Source of the DNA: Streptomyces sp. GESEQ-35
GTDB taxonomy: Bacteria > Actinomycetota > Actinomycetes > Streptomycetales > Streptomycetaceae
NCBI RefSeq assembly: GCF_017948485.1
Contig: NZ_JAFFSX010000020.1
Location: forward strand, 144,844-208,843
Direction of reading: 5' to 3'
DNA length: 64,000 nt
A program made the translations under genes and the position numbers. Of the stretch, positions 25,536-33,688 are shown in pieces (within the stretch, counting starts at the first letter, position 1; every line of letters starts with the position of its first letter). The notes beneath the pieces are model-generated. The model was not told the origin of the DNA. It saw only the letters and a list, made by a program, of their open reading frames with translations, and did no database searches.

Positions 25536-26669
25536 TCATGCCTCCGTGCGGTCGAGAGTGGAGATGAAGTCGACGGGCCGGTCCGTGGCGTCGTCCAGCG
25601 CGAGGTCCGCCGCGATGTCGCCCATGGCGGGCGAGAGTTTGAACCCGTGTCCGGAGAATCCGGCGAGCAGTACCACGTTGTCGGTGCCGGGCAGCGGGCC
25701 GACCAGGGGGCGGCTGCTTTCGGTGTAGCCCTCCATGTAGACGGAGAGCCGGATCGGGTCGGGGTGCAGGTCCGGCATGTGGCGGCCGAGCAGTTCGGTG
25801 AAGATGTCCAGCTCCCCCGGCTCCACGGTCCGTTCGAGCCGGTTCGCGTCGCCGACGGGGCGGTGCAGGGCGCGGGACAGACCGAGCTTGACGGAGACGC
25901 CGTCCGGGGAGGGCAGTCCGTAACAGTGGGTGGGTGCGGTACGGATGAACGCCGGGCGTTCCTCTCCGGACCAGGCGTCGCCGACCGGCACGTACCAGGC
26001 GTTGATCAGCCGCCGGATCTCCACCTCCCACGGCAGGTCCGGCAGCAGGTCGTTGACCCAGGGGCCGACGGTCACCACGACGGAGTCGAACCGCTCGCCG
26101 CCGGCGTCGGTGCGGACCTCCACGCCGCGACTGCTCGGCACGATCTCGCGGACGGGCGTGTAGCGGTGGATACGGGCGCCCAGTTGCTCGGCGCGGCGCG
26201 CGGCGGTGTGGATCGTCAACTCGGGCCGGATGAAACCCGCGTGGCGGTCGAGTACGGCCGCGTCGCCGTCCTCGATCCGGAACTGCGGGAAGCGCTTGGC
26301 GAGCGCCTCGGTGTCAAGTACCTCGTGGTCAAGCCCGTGTTCGGCGATGGACTCGAGGACGGTGGCCATCTGCTGGTGTTCGGTGGGCCCCATCAGCAGG
26401 CATCCGGTCAGCCGGCGCAGTTCGCGGCCGGTCTCCCGTTGGAGCTCCGTCCACAGCGCGTCCGCCTGCCTGAGCAGTGGAACGTACCGCGAGTCCTCGA
26501 AGTGGGCGCTGCGGAAGATCCGGGTCTCGCCGCCGCCGGCGCTGCGGTCGTGACCCGGGGCGAAGCGGTCGTACCCGACGACCTCGGCCCCGCGGGCCGC
26601 CAGGCGCCAAGCGGCCTGACTGCCCATCGTTCCGACACCGACGACGGCGACGCGCTTGCTGGCTGACAC
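25536..26669 (-). CDS. FAD-dependent N-methyl amino acid oxidase (SolA/MTOX, sarcosine oxidase type)
   Basis: A 377-residue monomeric sarcosine oxidase-like enzyme. The FAD motif is VAVVGVGTMGSQAAWRLAAR; the expected GxGxxG is present. GETRIFRSAHFEDSRYVPLL and LLAGFSGHGFKLSPAMGDIA match N-methyltryptophan and sarcosine oxidases; a Cys for covalent FAD is usual there but was not assigned with certainty here. It oxidises a secondary amine, giving a primary amine, aldehyde and peroxide. The GTG at 26669 has a GAAAGGA site. It is the first gene of the operon, divergent from the IclR regulator. Confidence 0.87.
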   Translation of the reverse strand: MSASKRVAVVGVGTMGSQAAWRLAARGAEVVGYDRFAPGHDRSAGGGETRIFRSAHFEDSRYVPLLRQADALWTELQRETGRELRRLTGCLLMGPTEHQQMATVLESIAEHGLDHEVLDTEALAKRFPQFRIEDGDAAVLDRHAGFIRPELTIHTAARRAEQLGARIHRYTPVREIVPSSRGVEVRTDAGGERFDSVVVTVGPWVNDLLPDLPWEVEIRRLINAWYVPVGDAWSGEERPAFIRTAPTHCYGLPSPDGVSVKLGLSRALHRPVGDANRLERTVEPGELDIFTELLGRHMPDLHPDPIRLSVYMEGYTESSRPLVGPLPGTDNVVLLAGFSGHGFKLSPAMGDIAADLALDDATDRPVDFISTLDRTEA

Positions 26670-26958
26670 GGGTGGTTCCTTTCGGGTCCCGGGGGCAGGA
26701 ATGCGGCACGCCCGGCATACGGACTCCGACATTCCGGAAGAGGAGCGTCGATGCGGGGTCACATGTCGCGCCGTCCGGAGTGAGGGTCTTCTTCGGGCCG
26801 CCTCTTGAAGGACCGACGAAGAGCCGACGAAGTACCAAGAAGAGCCGTGCCACATTGTGGAACGCTGTGCTAGAATCTGGCACGAGCTTGACAGTGCCGT
26901 TCGGAGGCAGTCAAGGGGGTGCGCTCGCGGGATTTGCAGAGTTAACGGGGGAAACCGG
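26670..26958. promoter_or_regulatory. divergent control region between the catabolic operon and IclR gene
   Basis: The region contains an 11-bp perfect palindrome CCACATTGTGG at 26850-26860. GGCAC and GTGCC lie ten bases apart around 26879-26898. A -10-like TAGAAT is at 26871-26876. IclR proteins usually bind palindromes in such divergent regions, so the palindrome is the best operator candidate for repression of both directions. Promoter positions are uncertain. Confidence 0.5.
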
Positions 26959-27708
26959 ATGGAAATGAAGAGTGTCACCAGGTCACTGCGGATCCTGGAG
27001 GCGGTGGCACAGCACCAGCCGGTGACGGTGGGAGAGCTGACCAAGCTCTTCGGGCTCCCCAAGTCGACCGTCCAGCGCACCCTGGTCACACTCAACGAGG
27101 CGGGGTGGCTGCGGGCGAACCGCAAGGACACCACACGCTGGGAGATCGGCGCCCGGGTGCTCGCCGTCCGGCCGGCGGCGCTTCAGGGGTCGAGCCTGTT
27201 CGCGGCCGCACGCGAGCCCATGATCCGGCTCCGGGACGCGGTGAACGAGACCATTCACCTGTGCGTGCCGGACGGGGTGCAGTGCATGGTCGTGGTGGAC
27301 CGGGTGGACTGCGACCGCGCGGTACGGACGTTCCACGCCATCGGCGACACCTCGCCACTGCACGCCACCGCCACCGGCCGGACCATCCTCGCGTACCTGC
27401 CGAAGGCCGACGTCGACGAGCTCGTCGCCCGAGGGCTGGAGCGGTACAGCGAGCAGACCCCGACCGACCCCGCCGCTCTGCGCGCCGAGTTGGAGAGCGT
27501 GCGAGCCGACGGCTACGCGGTCAACGTCAACCAGTACCGGCCGGACGTGTGCGCGGTCGCCGCCGCCATCCTGGATGAGGACGGCACGCCGCTCGCGGCT
27601 GTCGCCGTGTCGATGCCTGATTCACGGTACGCCCCGGGGCGGTTGCCCGAGTTGGGACGCCTGGTGGCCGACACCGCCAAGGAGGTCGCGGCCAGGCGTT
27701 CCGCTTGA
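26959..27708 (+). CDS. IclR-family transcriptional regulator
   Basis: A 249-residue regulator. The N-terminal winged helix is MKSVTRSLRILEAVAQHQ followed by GELTKLFGLPKSTVQRTLVT. The C-terminal effector domain includes LRDAVNETIHLCVPDG, SPLHATATGRTILAYLP and DGYAVNVNQYRPDVCAVAAA. The ATG at 26959 has a GGGGGAAA site; longer frames add unconserved sequence. Divergence from a 13-kb catabolic operon strongly suggests that it is the local repressor, released by a pathway intermediate. Confidence 0.92.
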   Translation: MEMKSVTRSLRILEAVAQHQPVTVGELTKLFGLPKSTVQRTLVTLNEAGWLRANRKDTTRWEIGARVLAVRPAALQGSSLFAAAREPMIRLRDAVNETIHLCVPDGVQCMVVVDRVDCDRAVRTFHAIGDTSPLHATATGRTILAYLPKADVDELVARGLERYSEQTPTDPAALRAELESVRADGYAVNVNQYRPDVCAVAAAILDEDGTPLAAVAVSMPDSRYAPGRLPELGRLVADTAKEVAARRSA

Positions 27709-28089
27709 AGGGCACGGGAGTCCACATCGGCATCTACGACGAGACACCCGGCCCGGTCTATCAACACGCGGCTGCCTCCTCGTCTGCGTCGGAGTAGACC
27801 GCGACGGGCAGATGGGTGCCCACGAAGTCGCGGAGTTCCCCCGCGAGGGAGCCGACGGGACCGCTCAGGTCAACGTGCCGGCAGCGAACGAAGATCGCTG
27901 CCGGAGCCGCTGGAACCGGTCCACGAAGGACGCACCCTCAATACAGAGAACCGCCGACCGTTCGTCTATGCGGGCCACACTCTGAAGCCGGAGCAACCCC
28001 CGGATCAGGTAGGGGACCATCGCGAGGGCCCAGATCCACGACACCCGACAGCCCAGCAGCCCACACCACTGCTGAAGCCATATCAGCGG
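27709..28089. other. gap with possible minus-strand gene fragments
   Basis: No intact gene is visible. On the minus strand two short, adjacent reading frames have coding-like composition: one from about 28020 (IEGASFVDRFQRLRQRSSFA) and one ending near 27774 (SGPVGSLAGELRDFVGTHLP, VAVYSDADEEAAAC). They could be parts of one frameshifted gene. No family is recognised. Confidence 0.3.
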
Positions 28090-29805
28090 TCAGTGCGACT
28101 CACGGCTCACTTCGGACCCGCTGGAGCCGACCAGGAAGTCGAGGTCGGCACCGGTGTCGGCCTGTAGGACGTGGTCCACGTAGAGCCGCTCCCAACCGCG
28201 TCGGGGGTCGGCGAAGCCATCGACCGTGGCCTGACTCGGCTCCCGGCGCGCGAGTTCGTCGTTCGGTACATCGACATCGATGCGGCGGGCATCGACGTCG
28301 AGGCTGATGAAGTCCCCGGTCCGCACCAACGCGAGGGGGCCACCGGCGGCGGCCTCCGGAGCCACGTGCAGCACGACCGTGCCGTACGCCGTGCCGCTCA
28401 TCCGGCCGTCGCAGACACGGACCATGTCGCGGACGCCCGCTTCCAGCAGCTTCTTCGGCAAGGGCATGTTCGAGACCTCGGGCATGCCCGGGTATCCCTT
28501 GGGGCCGCAGCCCCGCAGAACGAGGACGGAGTCGGCGTCCACATCCAGGTCGGGGTCGTCGACGCGGGCGTGGAAGTCCTCGATGGAGTCGAAGACGACC
28601 GCCCGGCCACGGTGGCGGAGCAGGTGCGGGGAGGCCGCGGCGGGTTTGATGAGCGCCCCGTCGGGAGCGAGGTTGCCACGCAGGACGGCAATGCCGCCCT
28701 CGACGACGAGCGGTGCGGCGAGAGTGCGGATGACCTCGCTGTCCCAGATGGCAGCGTCGTCAAGAAAGGCGACCAGTGACTTGCCGGTGACGGTCAACGC
28801 GTCGGGATCGAGCAGGTCACGGACCTCGCGCAGGACGGCGAGCAGTCCCCCGGCGCGGTGGAAGTCCTCCATGAGGAAGCGGCCGGCGGGCTGGAGGTCC
28901 ACCAGGACCGGTACACGGGAGCCGATGCGGTCGAAGTCGTAGAGCGACAGGTCGATGCCCAGGCGGCCCGCGATCGCGAGCAGGTGGACGACCGCGTTGG
29001 TCGAGCCGCCGACGGCGGCCAGCGCCACGATCGCGTTGTGGAAGGACGCCTTGGTCAGAAAGGTGCCCGGCCGCCGGTCGGCGGCGACCATGTCCACCGC
29101 CAGCCGGCCGGTGTGGTGCGCGGCCTCCAGCAGCCGGCTGTCGGGGGCAGGGGTTCCGGCCGTACCGGGCATCACCGTGCCCAGGGCCTCGGCGACCAGG
29201 GCCATCGTCGAAGCCGTGCCCATCGTGTTGCAGTGCCCGCGGCTGCGGATCATCGCCGACTCGGAGCGGGTGAACTGCTCCTGGGAGAGCGTGCCCGCAC
29301 GCACCTCCTCGGACAGCCGCCACACATCGGTGCCGCAGCCCAGGGGTGTGCCACGGAAGGTTCCGGTCAGCATCGGGCCACCGGGCACGACGACTGCGGG
29401 CAGGTCCACCGAGGCGGCGGCCATGAGCAGCGAAGGGATCGTCTTGTCGCAGCCGCCCAACAGGACGACACCGTCGATCGGGTTGGCCCGCAGCATCTCC
29501 TCCGTGGCCATCGCCGCCATGTTGCGCCAGAGCATGGCGGTGGGCCGCACGTTCGTCTCGCCCAGCGACACCACGGGCAGGTCCAGCGGGATACCGCCGA
29601 CTTCGTACACTCCGTTGCGGACCGAGGCCGCGACCTCGTCCAGGTGCGCGTTGCAAGGGGTCAGGTCCGAGGCGGTGTTGGCGATGGCGATCTGCGGCCG
29701 GCCGGTGAAGGCGTCGCCTGGCACGCCTCGTCTCATCCATGCCCGGTGGATGTAGGCATTGCGGTCCTGACCCGCGTACCACTGCGCACTGCGGAGCCTC
29801 ACCAT
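28090..29805 (-). CDS. IlvD/Edd-family sugar-acid dehydratase
   Basis: A 571-residue Fe-S dehydratase. Cluster-binding and active-site segments are visible: VVLLGGCDKTIPSLLMAAAS near residue 117, RGHCNTMGTASTMALVAEAL near 190, AVGGSTNAVVHLLAIAGRLG, and VRVCDGRMSGTAYGTVVLHV with the C-terminal Cys and catalytic Ser. Length and the AWMRRGVPGDAFTGRPQIAI start fit the pentonate/L-arabinonate and D-xylonate branch better than dihydroxyacid dehydratase of branched-chain synthesis. It would dehydrate an aldonic acid to a 2-keto-3-deoxy acid. The ATG at 29805 has a GGAAGGGA site. No other pentose genes are adjacent. Confidence 0.88.
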   Translation of the reverse strand: MVRLRSAQWYAGQDRNAYIHRAWMRRGVPGDAFTGRPQIAIANTASDLTPCNAHLDEVAASVRNGVYEVGGIPLDLPVVSLGETNVRPTAMLWRNMAAMATEEMLRANPIDGVVLLGGCDKTIPSLLMAAASVDLPAVVVPGGPMLTGTFRGTPLGCGTDVWRLSEEVRAGTLSQEQFTRSESAMIRSRGHCNTMGTASTMALVAEALGTVMPGTAGTPAPDSRLLEAAHHTGRLAVDMVAADRRPGTFLTKASFHNAIVALAAVGGSTNAVVHLLAIAGRLGIDLSLYDFDRIGSRVPVLVDLQPAGRFLMEDFHRAGGLLAVLREVRDLLDPDALTVTGKSLVAFLDDAAIWDSEVIRTLAAPLVVEGGIAVLRGNLAPDGALIKPAAASPHLLRHRGRAVVFDSIEDFHARVDDPDLDVDADSVLVLRGCGPKGYPGMPEVSNMPLPKKLLEAGVRDMVRVCDGRMSGTAYGTVVLHVAPEAAAGGPLALVRTGDFISLDVDARRIDVDVPNDELARREPSQATVDGFADPRRGWERLYVDHVLQADTGADLDFLVGSSGSEVSRESH

Positions 29806-30083
29806 GCAGTCCCTTCCAACAGTCGGTACGGCGATCTACTGTCCGGAACGCGATGAAGCCTACGCAGCCGCACGACGGACCGACAGACCCGGGCCGAGGC
29901 GGCTCTACCGGCGCAGACAGCGAGCGGGCCAGCGGCGGGACGTCCTCCGCCATTCTCAACACGCCTGTGACAAAGCGCCGTTGGAAAAGATGTCACGTCC
30001 TGGAGTTCACGAACGCGACCTGTTCCGGCTCCTCCTTCCTGACGGGACTCCGCAGTTGTCGGGGCACGCAAGAAGGAGACTCC

Positions 30084-30335
30084 ATGGACAGAGCGACGAT
30101 CATCGTCGTGCTCGTTTCGATCGTTGCCGCGAAGACGTGCGCCTTGCTGGGCCTGTGGCTGCGCCTGCGGTGGCGGGTCCACCGCGATCAGGCTCAGCAC
30201 CAGTATCTTGTGGGCGTCGCTCAAGCGGTGGCCGCCGACGGCTACGTGGAGCTCGACGATCAACACAGTGACGGGCGCCGCCTCCGCATGAAGATCAGCC
30301 GCGCCCCTGCGCAGGAGAAGGACAGTGCAGCGTGA
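30084..30335 (+). CDS. small single-span membrane protein
   Basis: An 83-residue protein with one N-terminal membrane span (TIIVVLVSIVAAKTCALLGL) followed by a basic, then polar cytosolic tail (HQYLVGVAQAVAADGYVELD). A strong AGAAGGAGA site precedes the ATG. Its stop overlaps the sigma factor GTG (GTGA), so it is coupled to the sigma factor. Position suggests a regulator or sensor for it. It has no HxxxCxxC zinc anti-sigma motif. Confidence 0.7.
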   Translation: MDRATIIVVLVSIVAAKTCALLGLWLRLRWRVHRDQAQHQYLVGVAQAVAADGYVELDDQHSDGRRLRMKISRAPAQEKDSAA

Positions 30336-30877
30336 GTAACCAAGATCCGGCGGACGCCCCATCCCTTGGGGAACGCCAGAGTTCGCGGCAAGGGCCGGAC
30401 GAGGAGTTCTCCGCCTTCTACCGAAAAACCGTACGCGGGCTCGTCGGCTTTCTGGTCAACCAGGGCGCCACGCTACCGCTCGCCGCCGACATCGCCCAGG
30501 ACACGATGGTCAAGGCCTACCAACGCTGGGCCGATCTGCGCGACGCGCGCGCCTGGGCACACACGGTCGCTTCCCGGGCACTGGTGCGCGCCATCGCCTC
30601 CGTCGAGGAAGACCCGGTCGAACGCGTTCCCGAGCCCACGTCGCTGCTGTCCCGCCCGGATGCCATCGCAGAATGGGAGACCGGATACGACGCTCTGCCG
30701 ATCCTGCGCAGCCTGCCGCCCCGCCAGCGCCAGGTCCTCGCCTGGACCATGGCCGGCTACGAACCCCGCGACATCGCCCACCACCTGAGCCTGTCGGCCG
30801 AGACGGTGCGCGGAAACCTGGCCAAGGCCCGCCGCGCCGCGGCCGCGTACCTCAAGGACAGGGAGGAGGAGCAGTGA
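30332..30877 (+). CDS. ECF-type RNA polymerase sigma factor
   Basis: A 181-residue group 4 sigma factor. Region 2 is FYRKTVRGLVGFLVNQGATL, LAADIAQDTMVKAYQRWADL and AWAHTVASRALVRA. Region 4 is LRSLPPRQRQVLAWTMAGYE, then DIAHHLSLSAETVRGNLAKA, the helix-turn-helix that contacts the -35 element. It is coupled at both ends by GTGA overlaps, to a small membrane protein before and a TerD fusion after. No classical anti-sigma gene is present. It probably directs a stress regulon; its target promoters are not evident here. Confidence 0.9.
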   Translation: MSNQDPADAPSLGERQSSRQGPDEEFSAFYRKTVRGLVGFLVNQGATLPLAADIAQDTMVKAYQRWADLRDARAWAHTVASRALVRAIASVEEDPVERVPEPTSLLSRPDAIAEWETGYDALPILRSLPPRQRQVLAWTMAGYEPRDIAHHLSLSAETVRGNLAKARRAAAAYLKDREEEQ

Positions 30878-31716
30878 CCCAGCACCCCGAACCCCAAGAC
30901 GAGGCCGTCAACCGGCTGCTCGCCCAACACCAGCACGCCTTGGCCGACGGCCTTGACAGCGTCCTCGACGTCGAAGCCGGACTGCGCGAGATCCTGCTCC
31001 AGTCCCGCCACGACACCGCGGTCGACGACCTCGACAGCGTCCTCGATGTCGAAGGCGGACTGGCAGCCGTCCTGCCCACCGCGTCTGCTCCCTCTCCGGC
31101 CATCACGCCAGACACGCAAGACACACCGGGAGAGGACCAGACAGTCCGCGAACTCCCGCAGCCATCCGGTCCCGGTCGCCCCGCGGACGGGGCATCCCCG
31201 GGGATCAGGAAGGCCGAAGTTGCACTCAGGTGGAACCCGAGCCCGGCGGGACAACCACCCACCGATCTCGATCTCGTCGCCGCCGCCTACCCGGCCGTGG
31301 ATCCGTATGGCGACCCCGCCTATGTCGTGCACTTCGACAGCCGCTCCCCCGACGGCAGCATCTACCTCAACCGGGACAGCAAGGACGGCAAAGGCTTCGG
31401 CTGGGACGAAGTGATGACGCTGGAACTCGACTGGCTCGACTCCCGGTACGCACGCGTGGTCGTCGGCGTCATCATCCAGCAGCACCCCGCCCACCGCACC
31501 TTCGCCCAGGTACCCAACCCGGGCCTACGCATCCGCGAGGGCTACACCGTCCTGACCGAGGACGACTTCAGCGGCGTCCCCGGCGCGACGGCTGCGACGG
31601 TCGCCGAGTTCGTACGCGACGAATCCGGCACGTGGAACCACCACCCAGGCATCCACGGTTTCGACGGCGACCCGGCATCCTTCACAGCAACTATGGGCAG
31701 GACACACGAACGCTGA
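30874..31716 (+). CDS. TerD-domain protein with duplicated N-terminal motif, coupled to ECF sigma
   Basis: A 280-residue protein. Residues 1-70 contain two near-identical copies of LDSVLDVEAGLREIL (second copy LDSVLDVEGGLAAVL) spaced 26 residues apart. A Pro-rich linker follows, then from about residue 112 a TerD domain (VALRWNPSPAGQPPTDLDLV, VVHFDSRSPDGSIYLNRDSK, FGWDEVMTLELDWLD). The TerD part is closely similar to the protein at 11535-12068. The GTG overlaps the sigma factor stop (GTGA). The acidic duplicated motif may bind the sigma factor or polymerase; this is inference from operon position. TerD domains bind calcium and are stress-associated. Confidence 0.85.
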   Translation: MTQHPEPQDEAVNRLLAQHQHALADGLDSVLDVEAGLREILLQSRHDTAVDDLDSVLDVEGGLAAVLPTASAPSPAITPDTQDTPGEDQTVRELPQPSGPGRPADGASPGIRKAEVALRWNPSPAGQPPTDLDLVAAAYPAVDPYGDPAYVVHFDSRSPDGSIYLNRDSKDGKGFGWDEVMTLELDWLDSRYARVVVGVIIQQHPAHRTFAQVPNPGLRIREGYTVLTEDDFSGVPGATAATVAEFVRDESGTWNHHPGIHGFDGDPASFTATMGRTHER

Positions 31717-31762
31717 TCCACAGCCGAAGGCTCACGTGTCGCGGTGTCGTGGAGGCTCCGCG

Positions 31763-31996
31763 TCAGGACAGGGCGAGGACGCAGAACTCGTGGCCCTCCG
31801 GGTCGGCGAGGACCGTCCACGGCACGCTGCCCTGACCCACGTGGGCGGGCGTCGCGCCGACTCGGCCGTCAACGGGTCCCACGTAGGTGGTTACGCCGGG
31901 GTTGAAAACACTCCAGCCGAGCGCCTCCGCCCAGAACCGGCCGACCGCCGAGGCATCAAGAGCCTTGATGTTCACCTGAACAGGTCGCAGTGCCAT
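31763..31996 (-). pseudogene. VOC/glyoxalase-fold protein with internal deletion
   Basis: Only 77 codons remain. The start (LRPVQVNIKALDASAVGRFW) is the first beta-alpha unit of a VOC-superfamily protein, and the end (GSVPWTVLADPEGHEFCVLA) is its last strand. Normal relatives have 110 or more residues, so roughly 40-50 central residues, including half of the metal-binding module, are gone while the frame is kept. It is unlikely to fold as a working enzyme. No downstream gene depends on it. Confidence 0.65.
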
Positions 31997-32136
31997 GCCG
32001 GCGATCCTATGCAGCCGGCTCTGCAACGACATCCGCAGGTACCGTCACCAGACAGAGATCAACTCTCTGACCACCCGCGCTCACGACGACGAGAGCCGGA
32101 CTTCCAACAGAACCTGATGGCTTCAAACTTGGTCCC

Positions 32137-32772
32137 ATGTCTGCGCTGTGGAACCTGCTTGCCGCCCCCGCCGGGGCCGTCGCGACTACGCTGATCGGTG
32201 TCTTCGCGGGAAGTGCGGTCAGCAGGAGAGCGCAGGACAGACATTGGGTCCGCGAGCAGTTGGCGGCGACGTGCACACGTGTACTCCGCGAATCATCGGG
32301 GTTACTCGTGAGCCTCAGTGAGGCGGAATCGGCTCGACCCAGCTCCGTCCCTCAAGGTGTCGTCCACCGAACCACCATTGACTGGCGGCCATGGAATGAG
32401 GCCCTGAGCATGGTGAACCTTGCTGCCGATCGCGTTCGCCCTGGCCGGGCCAAGGCCGACGGGCGCGACACCCTGCTCGGTATGTTCGAAGTCGAGCCCA
32501 GTCCGCTGGACGGCCGCGCCGGGCAGACCCTGATCGGTGACGAGCACGGGGAACGGGTGGTGTGTCGGCTGCCCGGTCCGCGCAGTGGGCGTATCGAAGT
32601 CACGTCCCACGTAGCCTCTTGCCCGTGCCAGTCTCCCCCTTGCGTCGCGTCGCCGTCCTTGTGCTCGAGGGTGCGAAGCCGCTCGACGTCGGAATTCCCG
32701 CGCAGGTCTTCACGACCCGCGCGAGCATGCCGTACGAGGTGCGGGTCTGCGGAGCCGCATCCGGTCTCGTGA
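32137..32772 (+). CDS. hypothetical protein with N-terminal membrane segment, 3' end uncertain
   Basis: The first 90 or so codons look genuine: an N-terminal span (LLAAPAGAVATTLIGVFAGS) then a helical region (DRHWVREQLAATCTRVLRES, LSMVNLAADRV). After about base 32420 codon bias drops. The frame runs on into the start of the next gene at 32625 in another frame, so the native C-terminus has probably been lost and replaced. No function is recognised. The ATG at 32137 lacks a strong ribosome site. Confidence 0.4.
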   Translation: MSALWNLLAAPAGAVATTLIGVFAGSAVSRRAQDRHWVREQLAATCTRVLRESSGLLVSLSEAESARPSSVPQGVVHRTTIDWRPWNEALSMVNLAADRVRPGRAKADGRDTLLGMFEVEPSPLDGRAGQTLIGDEHGERVVCRLPGPRSGRIEVTSHVASCPCQSPPCVASPSLCSRVRSRSTSEFPRRSSRPARACRTRCGSAEPHPVS

Positions 32773-33581
32773 CGGGCGGCGATGGCCTCGCGTACTACGT
32801 CGCCCACGGCCCCGACGCGCTTGCGTGGGCCGACATCGTCTTCGTCCCCGGCTACCGGTTCCCGGACCGCGACGACCCGCCGCAGGCCGTCGTCGACGCA
32901 CTGATCGCCGCCCACGACCGGGGTGCACGGCTCGCCGCCATCTCGACGGGCGCCTTCGCGCTCGCCGCCACGGGTCTGCTCGACGGCAGGCGCGCCACGA
33001 CGCACTGGCACTACACGCGGGCACTCGCGGCCAGGCATCCGCTCGTCCGGGTCGACGAGAACGTGCTGTTCGTCGACGAGGGCAGCGTGCTCACCTCGGC
33101 CGGCGCCGCCTCCGGCATCGACCTGTGCCTGCACATCCTGCGCGGCGACCTCGGAGTGGCCGCGTCCAACCACGCGGCCCGGCGTCTGGTCGCGGCCCCC
33201 TACCGCAGCGGCGGCCAGGCCCAGTACGTGCCGCGCAGCGTCCCCGAGCCGCTCGGCGAGCGGTTCGCCGTCACCCGCGAATGGGCGCTGCACCGGCTCG
33301 ACGAGCCCCTCACCCTCGACATACTGGCGCGGCAGGCGGGGGTCTCGCCGCGCACGTTCTCCCGGCGCTTCGTCGAGGAGACCGGCTACACGCCGATGCA
33401 GTGGGTGATGCGCGCCCGCATCGACGTGGCCCGCGAACTGCTCGAGCGCTCGCAGTACAGCGTCGAACAGATCGCCGCCGACATCGGGCTCGGCACCGGC
33501 GCGAACCTGCGCCTGCACTTCCAGCGCATCCTCGGCACCACACCGAGCGAGTACCGGCGCACCTTCACCCGGGGCGAGTGA
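32625..33581 (+). CDS. GlxA-type AraC regulator with DJ-1/PfpI-like domain
   Basis: A 318-residue regulator. Residues 5-165 form a DJ-1/PfpI-like sensor (RRVAVLVLEGAKPLDVGIPA, WADIVFVPGYRF). The usual nucleophile-elbow Cys is Ser in LAAISTGAFALAATGLLDGR, so the domain is a sensor rather than an enzyme. The C-terminus holds two AraC helix-turn-helix units: LTLDILARQAGVSPRTFSRR and VEQIAADIGLGTGANLRLHF. The GTG at 32625 is chosen by similarity start; longer frames run into the upstream ORF. It lies about 100 bases before GAPDH and may control it. Confidence 0.88.
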   Translation: MPVSPLRRVAVLVLEGAKPLDVGIPAQVFTTRASMPYEVRVCGAASGLVTGGDGLAYYVAHGPDALAWADIVFVPGYRFPDRDDPPQAVVDALIAAHDRGARLAAISTGAFALAATGLLDGRRATTHWHYTRALAARHPLVRVDENVLFVDEGSVLTSAGAASGIDLCLHILRGDLGVAASNHAARRLVAAPYRSGGQAQYVPRSVPEPLGERFAVTREWALHRLDEPLTLDILARQAGVSPRTFSRRFVEETGYTPMQWVMRARIDVARELLERSQYSVEQIAADIGLGTGANLRLHFQRILGTTPSEYRRTFTRGE

Positions 33582-33688
33582 ACCGCCCGGCACCGTGTGG
33601 CGGGATCCTTTTGAACCATGGCGATCCCGCCACTGTCAGCGGCGCCGGCGGCGGGCGAGCCTGGTGGCGAACAGAAGGGACATCACTC

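Noticed and set aside
26888..26893. Consensus TTGACA as -35 box for the IclR gene
   Set aside because: The hexamer 17-18 bases downstream is TCAAGG/CAAGGG, not a credible -10.
27774..28020. Short minus-strand coding-like pieces downstream of the IclR gene
   Set aside because: Two frames, no recognised family; kept only as a low-confidence note.
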